From assembly GCF_010093535.1 (NCBI RefSeq), contig NW_022985170.1:1593278-1657277 (forward strand): a stretch of 64,000 bases of DNA, given 5' to 3'. The notes beneath the pieces were generated by a model, which searched no databases, was not told the DNA's origin, and was given only the letters and a program-made list of their open reading frames with translations. Source of the stretch: Lindgomyces ingoldianus. Its lineage: Eukaryota > Ascomycota > Dothideomycetes > Pleosporales > Lindgomycetaceae. Shown here piece by piece: positions 20,572 to 33,447 of this stretch. Position numbers and translations under genes: made by a program. Numbering within the stretch: the first letter of the stretch is position 1; each line of letters begins with the position of its first letter.

Positions 20572-23310
20572 TACTTTTTAAAAAGTATAACTACTTAATA
20601 TAACCTTAATTCTAACATAGCCTACGCAGCTTTATTAGGATTATAAGAAGTTCTAATAGCTAATAAAGAAGTCTTAGTAAAACAGATTAATAGTATCTAG
20701 AACAACATTAAAACACTTTAGTAGATTAGTAATAAAATTAATAAACTTATTAGTTTTTATAAAAAAGTAAAAAATCTACACTAAAAAGTAGCTAAATTTA
20801 ATAACTAACTTACACTTTTAAATCTTTAAGCAGCTATAAGCTCTATAAACTAGATACATGCATTATAGGTAAAGCTAGCTAAACTTTAAAATATCTTAAC
20901 TAAGAAAGTAAGTATTATAGCTAAAAAGACTTTATAACTAGCCTTTTTAAAGCCTTTTAGAGGATTGCCTAAAGACCTTTACCTTTTTTTTACTAGATGC
21001 TACCTCTACATGTAATATAATAAAAAAGCATTTTAAACTAATGCAGAAATAATATTCTAAATAAAACTATATTTAAAAAAACTTTTTATAATTTAGTTCT
21101 AACGTACTTTATAGGCAAGTTGCTTACACACCTAAGTTGCTTACTTTTGCTAAGACCCTACTACACTACTTTTTTTATACTAATGCATTTTTAATAACAC
21201 TACTTAAACATGTTAAAAGAACATTAGATGCAGCTTATGCTTTAGGCTTTTAAATAAAACATAACACTTTTTAAGCAACACACTGTAGCTATTTATAGAG
21301 TTTTTTAAAAGATAATAAGCAACTAACGCACTAAATAACTTTTCTAAGCTAATTATATAGCTAACTTATAAAAGCTAGATAATAATAAAAAGTAGGTAAT
21401 TATTTAGCACATACTTAAGCTAAATGTGTAAGGATTTCCCCCTTAGCTAGCAGCTATAGCTAATATAGCTAATTCTTTACATGCTAAGCATAATATAGGC
21501 TATATTAGCATAAACTAGCTTAATATATTTATTAAGTGTTACTTAAAGCTTAAAGTAAAGTTTAAGCATAAGTATAACTATAAAAAAGCTTTTTATAAAA
21601 TTTTTATAGTAATTTAAAGCTAGTTTAACTTTATAAAAAATATTAAAGCTAAGTATAGTATCTAAGATAATAACATGTACAACTTTAATAAAATAAAGTT
21701 TATAATAAGCTAAATATCTACTAGAGCAGTTGTTATAAGTTTAGAGAAATAAGAATAGCTAAAAGTAGTCTAGCTAAGTAACTAGAAGTAGACAACAGCT
21801 ATTTAAGGCATTAATGCTAAAAAGTAAGCTATTCTACTTTTTATTATTTTTTAGAGTAGTAACTACTTTTTAAACTAGTATAAGAAGAAAAATCTACTTT
21901 AGAATTAAGTTATTATAATCTCTAAGCGTAGCTAGACTACTAATTAGCTTAGTTTAGACTAGTTAAAGCACTTTAATGCGCATATAATAAAGTGTACTGT
22001 TAGTAGCTACTATCTACTAGTTATTAACAGCTATAAGAGCTATAACTTACTTTATTTTTAGTAATACTATAAGAATAATAAAATTATTACTATTTATATA
22101 CTTTTTTACTTATTACACTTTTTATAGCTACTTAATGTAAGTTGTTTTACTTTTTTAAAAAAAGCATATAAGCGCTAAGCTAAAAACTTTATGTGTAACT
22201 AGATTACTTATATTATAAAAATAAAGTTCCTACTATGCTTTAAAGTAGCTTATAATGCTATAATTACTTTTAGTAATATCTAAAAAAGTTCTAAGGCGCT
22301 AGATTAGTTCCTTTTAACCTATAATAAGTTATAATAGGCCTTAATATAAAGTTACGCACTTTATTACTACTACTACTTATATATAATAAGCCCTAGCAGT
22401 TGTAAACCCTAAGTAATACTTTAAAACTTAAGTTATAATTAATGTGTATAAAAATAAAAATTTAGAAGCATATAAATAGTTTACTAACTTTTATAGTTAA
22501 AGTGTTTAAAAAGGTTTTAAAAAGAGTAGTAATAATTACGCATAAGCTAGTATTAGTATAATAGAAAATTACTAAGCTTTAAGTAGCTAATAAAGCTACT
22601 ACATAACATAAATTACATAAAAAAAAGTAAATTAAAGTAGAAAAGACCTTAATAATTTAAAAAAGCCTACGCTTAACAGCTTTAAAAGAGTTTAAAGCGC
22701 GCAGTAATAGAAAAAAGGCAAAAAAGCAAGTGCAAGCTAAAGTAGGTAAGCTATCCTAAAGGCGCTACAGACAGTGCAATTAGACTAGGCATAACGCGCA
22801 AATGTGTAAGCAAGAAGCAGAAGTAGTATCTAAATAATATTCTAGGCTGTACTGTACTATATAGTGCCAGAGCGGGTTGTTATGGGCTATAATAGAGTTT
22901 GTTGGGGTGAGGTCTTGGCAAAAGTAAGCGACTTAGGTGTGTGAGCAACTCGCCCATGAAGTACGTTAACTATATATAGATAATTAGATAGACTTTAAAG
23001 CTAATAGCTTTATACTAAATCTAGAAACTAAAGAAATATTTAGTAGTATAAAAGCCTTTAAAAAAGCTCTAACAGCTATTTATAAAACTATAGATAAATA
23101 AAAGATTGCAGCTAATAAACTAAATACTCTAAAAAAAAAGAAACAGCCTAGTACTACACAGCATGTTTTAGATAGCAGCTAGCTATCTGTAGATAGACAG
23201 ACTAGAAGGCCCTTTACTAAATGTTTTATAACAGATTAAAAGACATAATAAAAAATAAGTTTACTTATAATAAAAAACTAACTACTTTTAAAATTTTTAT
23301 TATAAAAGTA
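20572..23310 (+). pseudogene. Gypsy A leader and gag remnants, split by a Fot1-like element
   Basis: Own sequence is 20,572-21,101 and 22,968-23,310. The first block resembles Gag: ...FRGLPKDL-like text near 20,960-20,985, followed by the capsid-like FFTRCYLY pattern. In-frame TAA/TAG codons fall where CAA, CAG or TGG are expected. The same order is seen on the minus strand upstream of 44,369. Confidence 0.6.
21102..22967 (+). mobile_element. Fot1/pogo-like transposon, subfamily 1, copy 1
   Basis: 1866 bp from ACGTACTTTATAGGC to GAAGTACGT, with flanking TA (21,100-21,101 and 22,968-22,969). The RIP-degraded transposase reads on the + strand. At 21,678-21,701 is YNFNKIKF, a mutated form of the YNFDETGF motif carrying the first catalytic Asp of pogo/Fot1 DDE transposases; the Asp is now Asn, as expected from a G-to-A RIP change. 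A downstream LLQPLN-like motif and Lys-rich tail match the family. Each end carries two AAGTTGCTTAC-like subterminal repeats. Confidence 0.88.
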
Positions 23311-25099
23311 ACGTACTTTACAGGCAAGTTGCTTACACACCTAAGTTGCTTACTTTTGCTAAGACTCTACTACACTACCTTTTCTATACTAATGCATTTC
23401 TAATAACACTACTTAAACATGTTAAAGAAATGTTAAATGCAGCTTATGCTTTAAGCTTTTAAATAAAATGTAATACTTTTTAAGTAATATGCTGCAGCTA
23501 TTTATAGGGTCTTTTAAAAGATAATAAGTAACTAATACACTAGGTAACCTTTCTAAGCTAATTATATAGCTAACTTATAAAAGCTAGATAATAATAAAAA
23601 GTAAGTAATTATTTAGCACATACTTAAGCTAGATGCGCAAGGATTTCCTCTCTAGCTAGCAGCTATAGCTAATATAGCTAATTCTTTGCGCACTAAGCAT
23701 AATATAGGCTATATTAGCATAAACTAGCTTAATACATTTATTAAGTGTTACTTAAAGCTTAAAGTAAAGTTTAAGTATAAGTATAACTATAAAAAAGCTT
23801 TTTATAAGAATTTTATAGTAATTTAAAGCTAGTTTAACTTTATAAAGAATATTAAAGCTAAGTATAGCATCTAAGATAATAACATATATAACTTTAACAA
23901 AATAGGGTTTATAATAGGCTAGATATCTACTAGAGTAGTTGTTATAAGTTTAGAGAGATAAGGATAGCTAAAAGCAGTCTAGCTAGGTAACTAGAAGTAG
24001 ACAACAGCTATCTAGGGCATTAATGCTAAAAGGTAGGCTATTTTACTCTTTATTATTTTCTAGGGTAGCAACTACTTTTTAAACTAGTATAAAAAAAATT
24101 TACTTTAAAATTAAGTTATTATAATCTCTAAGCATAGCTAAACTACTAATTAGCTTAGTTTAGACTAGTTAAAGCACTTTAACGCGCATATAAAAAAGTG
24201 TACTGTTAGTAGCTACTATATGCTAGTTATTAATAGCTATAAAAGCTATAACTTACTTTATTTTTAGTAATACTATAAAAATAATAAAATTATTGCTATT
24301 TATATACCTTTTTACTTATTGCACCTTTTATAGCTACTTAATGTAAGTTATTTTACTTCTTTAAAAAAAGTATATAAGCGCTAAGCTAAAAACCTTATGC
24401 ATAACTAAATTACTTATATTATAAAAATAAAGTTCCTACTATGCTTTAAAGTAGCTTATAATGCTATAATTACTTTTAGTAATATCTAAAAAAAGTTTTA
24501 AGGCGCTAAATTAGTTCTTTTTAACCTATAATAAGTTATAATAAGCCTTAATGTAAAGTTGCGCACTTTATTACTACTACTACTTATATATAATAAGCTC
24601 TAGCAGTTATAAACCCTAAGTAATACTTTAAAACTTAAGTTATAATTAATGCTTATAAAGATAAAAATTTAAAAGCATATAAATAGTTTACTAACTTTTA
24701 TAGTTAAAGTGTTTAAAAAGGTTTTAAAAGAGGTAGTAATAATTATGTATAAGCTAGTGTTAGTGTAATAGGAAATTACTAAGCTTTAAGCAGCTAATAA
24801 AGCTACTACATAATATAAATTATATAAAAAAAGTAAATTAAGGCAGAAAAGACCTTAATAATTTAAAAAAGTCTACACTTAATAGCTTTAAAGGAGTTTA
24901 AAGCGCGCAGTAATAGAAAAAAGGTAAAGAAGCAGGTGTAAGCTAAAGTAGGTAAGCTATCCTAAAGGCGCTATAGACAGTGTAATTAGACTAGGCATAA
25001 CACGTAAATGTGTAAGTAAGAAGTAGAAGTAGTATCTAAATAATATTCTAGGCTGTACTGTACTATATAGTGCTAGAGCGGGTTGTTATAGGCCATAAT

Positions 25100-25416
25100 T
25101 GTCACGGTATCCTCCCCGGATCCCAGACATAACTGTATCGGACGCGTACTGGAGTATTATTAGTGCACGTCTGACACGAACACGACACGACACGGACATG
25201 AACTTAAGCACAAACCGCCTTAACACTAACTAAACCTAGAACAGGCTTAATTTATACCTAAAGCGCTTAGACTTCTAAGCTAAGTATTTAATTACTAATT
25301 TTTTTTAAACCTTTTTATTTCTTATATAATGTCTTATATATACTATAATACTTTATGTAGTAATTAAACTAGACCTTTATAAAGCTTTATAACCTTACTT
25401 GTGCATAATTATAACA
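25100..25416 (+). repeat. Gypsy B 5' LTR (+ copy)
   Basis: 317 bp. The first ~130 bases keep many CpG and CpA sites (CCCCGGATCC, CGGACGCGTACTGG, GACACGAACACGACACGACA). The inward end is mutated (ATAATTATAACA in place of ATAATCGTGACA). Confidence 0.92.
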
Positions 25417-27699
25417 TTTTGTTATGTTAAAACTTTAGCTAAAAATAGCCTTTAAATTTAATTTAATAAGCTTAGTACTTATATAACTCTAAGCTATTAA
25501 AGTAAGCTAAAAAGCTTTTTAAAAAGCACTTACTTTATAAAAAAGCTACTATGTTATAAGCTTTAAAGCTTTTTAAAAGGACATTAAAAACTAGCTTTAC
25601 ATTATTAAGTAGTTTATTTCTGCCTTAACTTTTATTATAGTAGTAGGAACTAAGAACTTACTAGCCTTAAAGCCTACTTAAAAGTTTAAAAATAGCTTAA
25701 CTTTTTTCTACTTAACACTACCTATAACTTATAACTTTTTTAACTTAGTAATAAAATCTAACTAACTCTCTAATCTCTTACTATTTAATAGAAAATAGAA
25801 AGACCTACCTTTTTTCTTACATAAGCTCTAATATAAACTTAAAGGAAATATAAACTAATTCCTCTTTAAACACTTCTAGTTACTATATGCCTACTCTTAA
25901 CTTAACTATAATATAACAGCCTTAATTAACTTACTAATAAATAAAAATATTATTAACCTAGATTAATTTATAGTGTTTTTATAAGTAACTTATAAAGACT
26001 TAAATAAAAAGTTAACAGCTTTAAGTTGCCTAAACACTTTATAATAAAAAAAAAAGCTTTACTTTACACTTTACTAAGTTCTACTAACTTACATCTAATA
26101 TAGGCCTAAATAAAATAGGTCTAATTACAGCCTTATATAACTCCCTCTTAACTAAACTGTAACACGCTATAGTAGAAGAACCCCTTTTAAATAACTTTAA
26201 TGCATATGTAAACCTAATTGCTACCTATAATAATAACATAAGGTTCCTCCCTGTACAAGCCCTAATACGCCCCTAAACTAGCGCAGTTATAAATAAAGAC
26301 TTTAATATAATAAAAATTAATTTAAATTATGCTCTAGTTAGTTTTAAAAAGTGTAAAAATTATAAAAAAAAAGTTAATGTTTTAAGTGCAGTAAGTATAG
26401 TTATATCTTCTAAAACTACTTTATTCCCCTTTTTTAAGTTTACATAAGTAGCACTACTAGTACTTATTAAAGATTTTTATTATTTTAATCTTATTTTTAT
26501 AAGAGCTTTAACTTATATTTAAGCTTTAATCTTTTTTGCTACTCTTAACATAGCTGCAGCTATAGTAGTAGAAGCCTGTAAAAAGGCTTGTTTTAGGGCT
26601 AAGTTGCCTTTTTAAGACTAATTTAACACTAGATCTTTACTAACTTATAAGCTAAGTTCTCTACTAATAACTAAAAGTACTAAGTTAATATTTCTATATA
26701 TTTATAATAAAAAACTATATTAGCCCTAATATAGGCTCTTATTAACTTAAAAGTAAATAGTATAAGTTATATTAATAGAGAACTAGCGCATAAACTAAAT
26801 CTTTAATTAACACTACTTACTTAAATAATTTACTTAACTAAATTTAATAAAAAATAACTTAAAAAAAGTTTTATTTTTTATACTATAACTATTATAATTA
26901 CCTACTAACACTATAAAAAGTAGATTAAACTTTATATAATAAACATAGAATATTATAACTTAATTCTAGAATAACTATAGCTATATTAGCATAAAGTTAC
27001 TTTTAATTACTAAGAGTAAGTTTTAAACTTTAACTTTTTTTAATGCTAAAATGTATGCTTATGCTTATACCTAAACAACACTTAAATAGCACTTAATATA
27101 AAAAGTTTCTAGACTTACTTTTTAATAACTTAGAAAAGAACTACCTAAGTAAGGCTAATAAGCTAGGCCTTTTACTAAAATAAGCTATATAAAATAATTT
27201 AATAACTACTTAAACTTAAAGAAGAGAAAGCCTTTAAAGAACCTTTACTTACTTAATTTAAACATAAACTAGGACTTAAACAGTAGATAAACATTTGCTA
27301 TATAAGACCTACTTTATTTATAACCCTAGCTTAATAACTAGATTATAAAATCTATGTAGTTATAATTTCTAATATAGACTAAGCTTTAGCTCTCTAAAAA
27401 CACACTAACTTAAAGATAATAGTTCTTTAAAACTACTATAACTTATTATATATCTTTTTCTAAGACAAGTTTAATAAGCTTTTAATATAATATTTATATA
27501 ATTACTAGATAACTTTTAAGCTTAGTAAACAACCTAGTTATAAGCTACTATATAAGATGTTACTAAATAAATTAAAAGTGCTTTAAAAATACTTTAATAA
27601 GAACTTAAAAAAAAAGTTTATTTAAGCTAGCTTTTTACTAGTAGTGTTACTTATACTATTTATAAAAAAACTTAAAAGTAGGCTTTAATTCTATGTTAA

Positions 27700-30400
27700 C
27701 TACTAAAGACTAAACACTGTTACTATTAAAAACTAATACTTAATTTTTTTTTATAAAAAACTTTAAGCTAACTAAGTAAAGTAAAGTATTTTATAAAGTT
27801 AGATATTATTACTGCCTTTAATAAGCTAAGAATAGTAAAGGGTAATAAGTAGCTAATAGTGTTTTAGACCTAATATAGACTATTTAAGTACTTAGTAATG
27901 CCCTTTAGCTTAGCTAACACGCCTAGTACTTTTTAACATTTTATAAATAACTTACTTTAACCCTACCTAGATGTGTTTTACACTATGTATATTAATAATA
28001 TTCTAATTTATAATAATAGCCTTTTAGAGCATAAACAGCATAGACGCCTAGTGCTAAAGGCTATAAAAGAAGCAAGTCTATAACTTAATATAGACAAATA
28101 TAAGTTCTACTAATTAAAGGTTACATATTTAAAATATGTAATCTTTATAAATAGCATCTAAATAGACTTTATTAAGGTTTAGACTGTACTAAATTAGTAA
28201 TACTTAAAAAATATAAAGAATATTTAAGCCTTTATAAAATTTACTAACTTTTACTAATAATTTATTAATAACTTTTTATAGCTAGTAAGCCTTATAATTA
28301 CACTTACTAAAAAAAAGGTCTAATTTAACTTTAACTTAAATTACTAATAGTCTTTTAACTAGCTAAAGAAAGCCTTTACTAAAGCCTTAATACTCTACTA
28401 CTTTAACTTTAAACTACTAATACTTATAAAAGCTAATGCCTTAGACTACATAGTAGTAGGAGTTCTTTTCTAGACTAAGCTAGACAGGACTATTAAGCCT
28501 ATTACATACTTTTTAAAAAGAATAAGTCCTGCAGAAAGTAATTATAAGATTTATAATAAAAAATTACTTACTATAGTACACTACTTTAAATAATAGTAAC
28601 TTAAACTAGAAGGTGCAGCGCATCTAATATAGGTTCTATCTAACTATAAGAACTTATAGTACTTTGTAACTATAAAACAACTTAGCTACTAATAAGCTTA
28701 TTAGTCTAAATACTTATCTTATTTTAATTTTAAAATTACTTATTATTCTAGTTAAAACAAAGAAAAACTAGATGCTTTTATAAAGTAATCTTAAGACATC
28801 TTTACTTAAAAAAAAGTGTAAAAAGCTTAACACTAAACTCTACTTTAACTTAAGCTATTTTTAAACTTTAACTTAAATAAAATAAATTAAATAATTAATT
28901 AAATTATTACTAATAAGTATTTAAATAATAAATTTATCTAAGAAACCTTAAACCTACTTTAAAATAGCACTAGTTAGTTAAAGAAAGTAACACTAGCTAA
29001 CTATAAAAACTAAAATAGTAAGCTATATTACTATAACTAACTTATAATCTCTAATTTTAATAAACTAAGAATTAAACTACTTTAAATTATACATAACTTA
29101 CCTGTTAAAGGACACCTAGGTAAAGGAAAGACTTTTAACCTACTACAGAGAGAGTACTACTAGCCCTGCATGTTCTATACTGTACGCTAATACATATTAT
29201 GTTGCTATACTTACTGTAAAGTAAAAGCCTTTTAAAAAAAGTATAATAGCTTACTTAAACTACTTCTAATCTTTAAATAAGCTTAGAAAGATATATTAAT
29301 TAATTTTATTATAAACTTACTTTTATCTAAAAAGTATATAAATATTATAGTAGTTGTTAATTACTTAACTAAGTATTAATACTTAATACTATGTTCCTTT
29401 ATAACTGCCTCTAATATAGCCTAGTTATTCTACTAATATGTATAAGTTTACTATAGCCTGCCTAACATAATTATATTAGACAGAGGTACGCAGTTTGTCT
29501 TAGCCTTCTAGGACAAACTCTATAAATAGTTCTAAATTATCTTTTATCTATTTATAGCTTTTTACCTAGAGACTAATAGCTAGACTAAGAACATAAACAC
29601 TGTAATAAAATAAGTTTTATAAGTGTACATAAACTACTAGTAAGACAACTAGGTAAAATAGTTAGCTATAGCATAATTTAAAGCTAATAATATAACATCT
29701 AAATTAATATAAGTATTTTTATTTTTAGTAGACTATAGATACTACTTCTAAATAAAATTTAAACTACTTATAAATACTCTCTAACTAACTTATTAATTTA
29801 TATAAGTAATAAATGTAAATAGACTTATTAATAAGATTTAAAATATATCTAAATATATTTATAAAAAGCTTATATAGGCTTAAGCTTTTTAATAAGAGTA
29901 TATAAACTAATCCTAAACCTCTGCCCTTATGTATGTAGCTAGCAAGAAGGTCTAGCTAGACACTAGAAATATTTAAATAAACTAATAATTAAAGAAACTT
30001 AATTAAAAGAACCTTAGCCCTTTTATAGTAGCTTATATAGTCTTATTATACGCTTACTAATTAATTCTACCTAACAGCATAAAGATACACCCTGTGTTCT
30101 ATGTATTATTGCTGCGCTAAGTAGCTTTTAAATCTAACTATTTACTTAAACAGCTAAACTTGCTACCTAAACTTATTATTATAAATAATAAACTAAAATA
30201 TGTTATAAAAAACATTAAATAAATCTAGTTTAATAAGAAAAAACATATTTATAAATACTTTATAAAATAAACTAGATACAACAAACTATTATAAGAACTT
30301 ATAAAAGCCTTATAAAAGAACTCTATAGTAACCTAATTCTACGCCTAATACCTATCTAAACTAAACCTATACCCTAATAAAGATAACCTAATGCTAGAAC
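27700..30400 (+). pseudogene. Gypsy B pol remnant (RT, RNase H, integrase, chromodomain)
   Basis: Recognisable order of RT (about 27,780-28,330), RNase H (about 28,380-28,800), integrase zinc-binding and core (about 29,090-29,720) and a chromodomain-like end (about 30,180-30,300). The chromodomain shows the aromatic/basic pattern and a TRYNKLLQEL segment where the TGYNKPSWEL type is expected. It is inactive: many stops, and the RT aspartates are replaced by Asn. Confidence 0.8.
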
Positions 30401-30442
30401 TACTAATGTAAAGGATTCCCTTTCTAATAAGAGGGGGAGTAC

Positions 30443-30760
30443 TGTCACAGTATCCTCTCTAGATTCTAGACATAACTATATTAGATGTGTACTAAAGTAT
30501 TATTAGTGCACGTCTAACATAAACATAACATAATATAGATATAAACTTAAGCATAAACTACTTTAACACTAACTAAACTTAGAACAGGCTTAATTTATAC
30601 CTAAAGTGCTTAGACTTTTAAGCTAAGTATTTAATTACTAATTTTTTTTTAAACCTTTCTATTCCTTACACAATGTCTTGTACCTACTATAATACCTCAC
30701 GTAGTAATTAAACTAGACCTCCGTGAAGCTCTATAACCTTACTCGTGCATAATCGTGACA
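30443..30760 (+). repeat. Gypsy B 3' LTR (+ copy)
   Basis: 318 bp. Mutation polarity is opposite to its partner: the inward start is RIP-degraded (CTCTCTAGATTCTAGACAT, ACATAACATAATATAGATA), while the last ~110 bases keep CpG/CpA (CCTCACGTAG, CTCCGTGAAGC, CTCGTGCATAATCGTGACA). Confidence 0.92.
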
Positions 30761-30838
30761 ATAATAGAGTTTGTTAGGGTGGGGTCTTGGCAAAAGTAAG
30801 CGACTTGGGTGTGTGAGCAACTCGCCCGTGAAGTACGT

Positions 30839-31222
30839 TAATACTTTATAATAATAAGCATTAAAAACATAAAAAAGAAAAATAGTATAAAAAAGCTTTA
30901 TAAAAACTTAAGTTTATTTCTAAGAAAAGAGAAGCTTTTTACTATAATAAAAAGCTAATAGACCTTAGTTATATAAAACATATATAAAGCCTCTCTTTTA
31001 AAAAAAAAGCTAAGCTCTTAGATGTAATAAGCTGCTTTTAACTAAGAAGTAATAAAAGTAGCTAGAAAATAAGGCCTACTTAAACTATAAAAAAAGTAAG
31101 ACATTTTTACTAAAATTACCTAAACTTTTAGAAAGAGGAGAATAAAAATACTACTGTAATAATAAAAGCTATTACTGCTAAATACAGCCTTATAAATAAA
31201 AAGATTTTAGAAAAATTAAATA
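30839..31222 (+). pseudogene. Gypsy A internal fragment (gag region)
   Basis: A 384-bp piece of the outer Gypsy A element between two Fot1-like insertions. It matches the minus-strand copy in the corresponding order. It is Lys-rich when read with RIP stops ignored and is not functional. Confidence 0.55.
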
Positions 31223-33088
31223 ATATACTTTATAGGCAAGTTGCTTACACACCTAAGTTGCTTACTTTTGCTAAGACTCTACTACACTACTCTTTCTACA
31301 CTAATGCATTCCTAATAACACTACTTAAATGTGTTAAAAGAACATTAGATGCAGCTTACACTTTAAGCTTTTAAATAAAATGTAACACTTTTTAACTAAC
31401 ACGCTGCAGCTATCTATAAGGTCTTTTAAAAGATAATAAGTAACTAACGCGCTAGATAACTTTTCTAAGCTAATTATACAGCTAACTTATAAAAGCTAGA
31501 TAATAATAAAAAGCAGGTAATTATTTAGCACATACTTAAGCTAAATGTGTAAGGATTTCTCTCTTAGCTAGTAGCTGTAGCTAATATAGCTAATTCTTTA
31601 CACGCTAAGCATAATATAGGCTATATTAGCATAAACTAGCTTAATATATTTATTAAGTGTTACTTAAAGCTTAAAGTAAAGTTTAAGTGTAAGTATAACT
31701 ATAAAAAAGCTTTTTATAAAAATTCTATAGTAATTTAAGGCTAGTTTAACTTTATAAAAAATATTAAAGCTAAGTATAGTATTTAGAATAATAACATGTA
31801 CAACTTTAATAAAATAAGGTTTATAATAGGCTAGATATCTACTAGAGCAGTTGTTATAAGTTTAGAGAGATAAGAATAGCTAAAAGCAGTCTAGCTAGGT
31901 AACTAGGAGTAGACAATAGCTATCTAGGGCATTAATGCTAAAAAGTAGGCTATTCTGCCTTTTATTATCTTTTAGAGTAGCAACTACTTTTTAAACTAGT
32001 ACAAAAAGGAAAATCTACTTTAGAATTAGGTTATTATAATCTCTAAGTGCAGCTAGACTACTAATTAGCTTAGTCTAGACTAGTTAAAGCACTTTAACGC
32101 GCACATAAAGAAGTGTACTATTAGCAGCTACTGTCTGCTAGTTATTAATAGCTATAAAAGCTATAACTTACTTTATTTTTAGTAATACTATAAAAATAAT
32201 AAAATTATTACTATTTACATGCCTTTTTACTTATTACACCTTTTATAGCTACTTAATGTAGGTTATTTTACTTCTTTAAAAAAAGTGTATAAGCGCTAAG
32301 CTAAAAACCTTATGCGTAACTAAATTACTTATATTATAAAAATAAAGTTCCTACTATGCTTTAAAGCAGCCTATAATGCTATAATTACTTTTAGTAATAT
32401 CTAAAAAAGGGTTTAAAGCGCTAGATTAGTTCCTTTTAACCTGTAATAAGTTATAATAGGCCTTAATGTAAAGTTGCGCACTCTATTACTACTACTACTT
32501 ATATACAACAAGCTCTAGCAGTTATAAACTCTAAGCAATACCTTAAAACTTAAGTTATAATTAATACTTATAAAGATAAAGATTTAGAAGCATATAAATA
32601 GTTTACTAACTTCTATAGTTAAAGTGTTTAAAAAGGTCTTAAAAGGGGTAGTAATAATTACGCATAAGCTAGTGTTAGTGTAATAGGAAATTACTAAGCT
32701 TTAAGCAGCTAATAAGGCTGCTATATAACATAAATTACATAAAAAAAAGCAAATTAAGGTAGAAGAGACCTTAATAATTTAGAAAGGCCTACGCTTAACA
32801 GCTCTAAAGGAGTTTAGGGCGCACAGTAATAGGAAAAAGGCAAAGAAGCAGGTGTAAGCTAAAGTAGGTAAGCTATCCTAAAGGCGCTGTAGATAGTGCA
32901 ATTAGACTAGGTATAACGCGCAAATGTGTAAGCAAGAAGTAGAAGTAGTATCTAAATAATATTCTAGGCTGTACTGTACTATATAGTGCCAGAGCGGGTT
33001 GTTATGGGCTATAATAGAGTTTGTTGGGGTGGGGTCTTGGCAAAAGTAAGCGACTCGGGTGTGTGAGCAACTCGCCCATGAAGTACGT
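31223..33088 (+). mobile_element. Fot1/pogo-like transposon, subfamily 1, copy 3
   Basis: 1866 bp, the same length as copy 1, with TA flanks (31,221-31,222 and 33,089-33,090). Its 5' end reads ATATACTT where other copies read ACGTACTT, consistent with C-to-T and G-to-A changes. The DDE-region motif YNFNKIRF is at 31,799-31,822. The last ~350 bases are the best preserved part. Confidence 0.88.
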
Positions 33089-33447
33089 TAATAGACTTTA
33101 CTAGTAATATAAAAAAAACTATTTTTAAAAAAACTATTTAAAGTGTACTAAAAAGTAGTTATTAAAAACTTTAGTAGCTTTAATTAAGTGTTATAGGACT
33201 TTATAATTCTTAAAAAATATAAAGAAAAGACTTAGATCTAAGGATATATTATAAATATTAAAAAAAAATGTTTTCTTTTTATAACTAAACCTCTAGCACT
33301 TTAGTAAGAGAGCTTTCTAAAAAGTTCTAGAAATGTCTATGCTAGAAATATAGTTAATAATATAACTACTTTAATAAATGCGTAGTCACGCTTTACTAAA
33401 TAAGTATTAGTAATAATTATGCTATATTTAACATAATATAATAAATA
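33089..33447 (+). pseudogene. Gypsy A fragment with zinc-knuckle-like region
   Basis: Near 33,330-33,420 Cys codons are spaced like a retroviral-type CCHC knuckle (KCLC ... NKC). The matching stretch in the minus copy lies at about 42,770-42,870. The fragment is interrupted at a TA by the Tc1-like element. Confidence 0.5.

Larger units (their letters stand above)
25100..30760 (+). mobile_element. Gypsy family B chromovirus, + copy (5661 bp)
   Basis: LTRs at 25,100-25,416 and 30,443-30,760, TGTCAC...GTGACA, with target duplication ATAAT. A polypurine tract AAGAGGGGGAGTAC abuts the 3' LTR and sets the + orientation. Gene order RT, RNase H, integrase is Ty3/Gypsy. The RT motif is YINN at 27,988-27,999 (expected YIDD). 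Integrase text is about 29,100-29,700, with a DRGTQF-like motif near 29,480-29,500. A chromodomain-like segment is near 30,180-30,300. All frames are broken by TAA/TAG at Gln and Trp codons and by Asp-to-Asn changes typical of RIP. Confidence 0.9.
23311..30838 (+). mobile_element. Fot1/pogo-like transposon, subfamily 1, copy 2, split by Gypsy B
   Basis: Left part 23,311-25,099 (1789 bp), right part 30,766-30,838 (73 bp), together 1862 bp, agreeing with the 1866 bp of intact copies. TA flanks are at 23,309-23,310 and 30,839-30,840. The DDE motif reads YNFNKIGF at 23,887-23,910. A Gypsy B element inserted about 70 bp from the 3' end, duplicating ATAAT (25,095-25,099 and 30,761-30,765). Confidence 0.88.

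Noticed and set aside
23221..23403. 60-codon + frame in the repeat block
   Set aside because: It spans Gypsy A sequence and the start of a Fot1-like TIR; open only by chance in AT-rich DNA.
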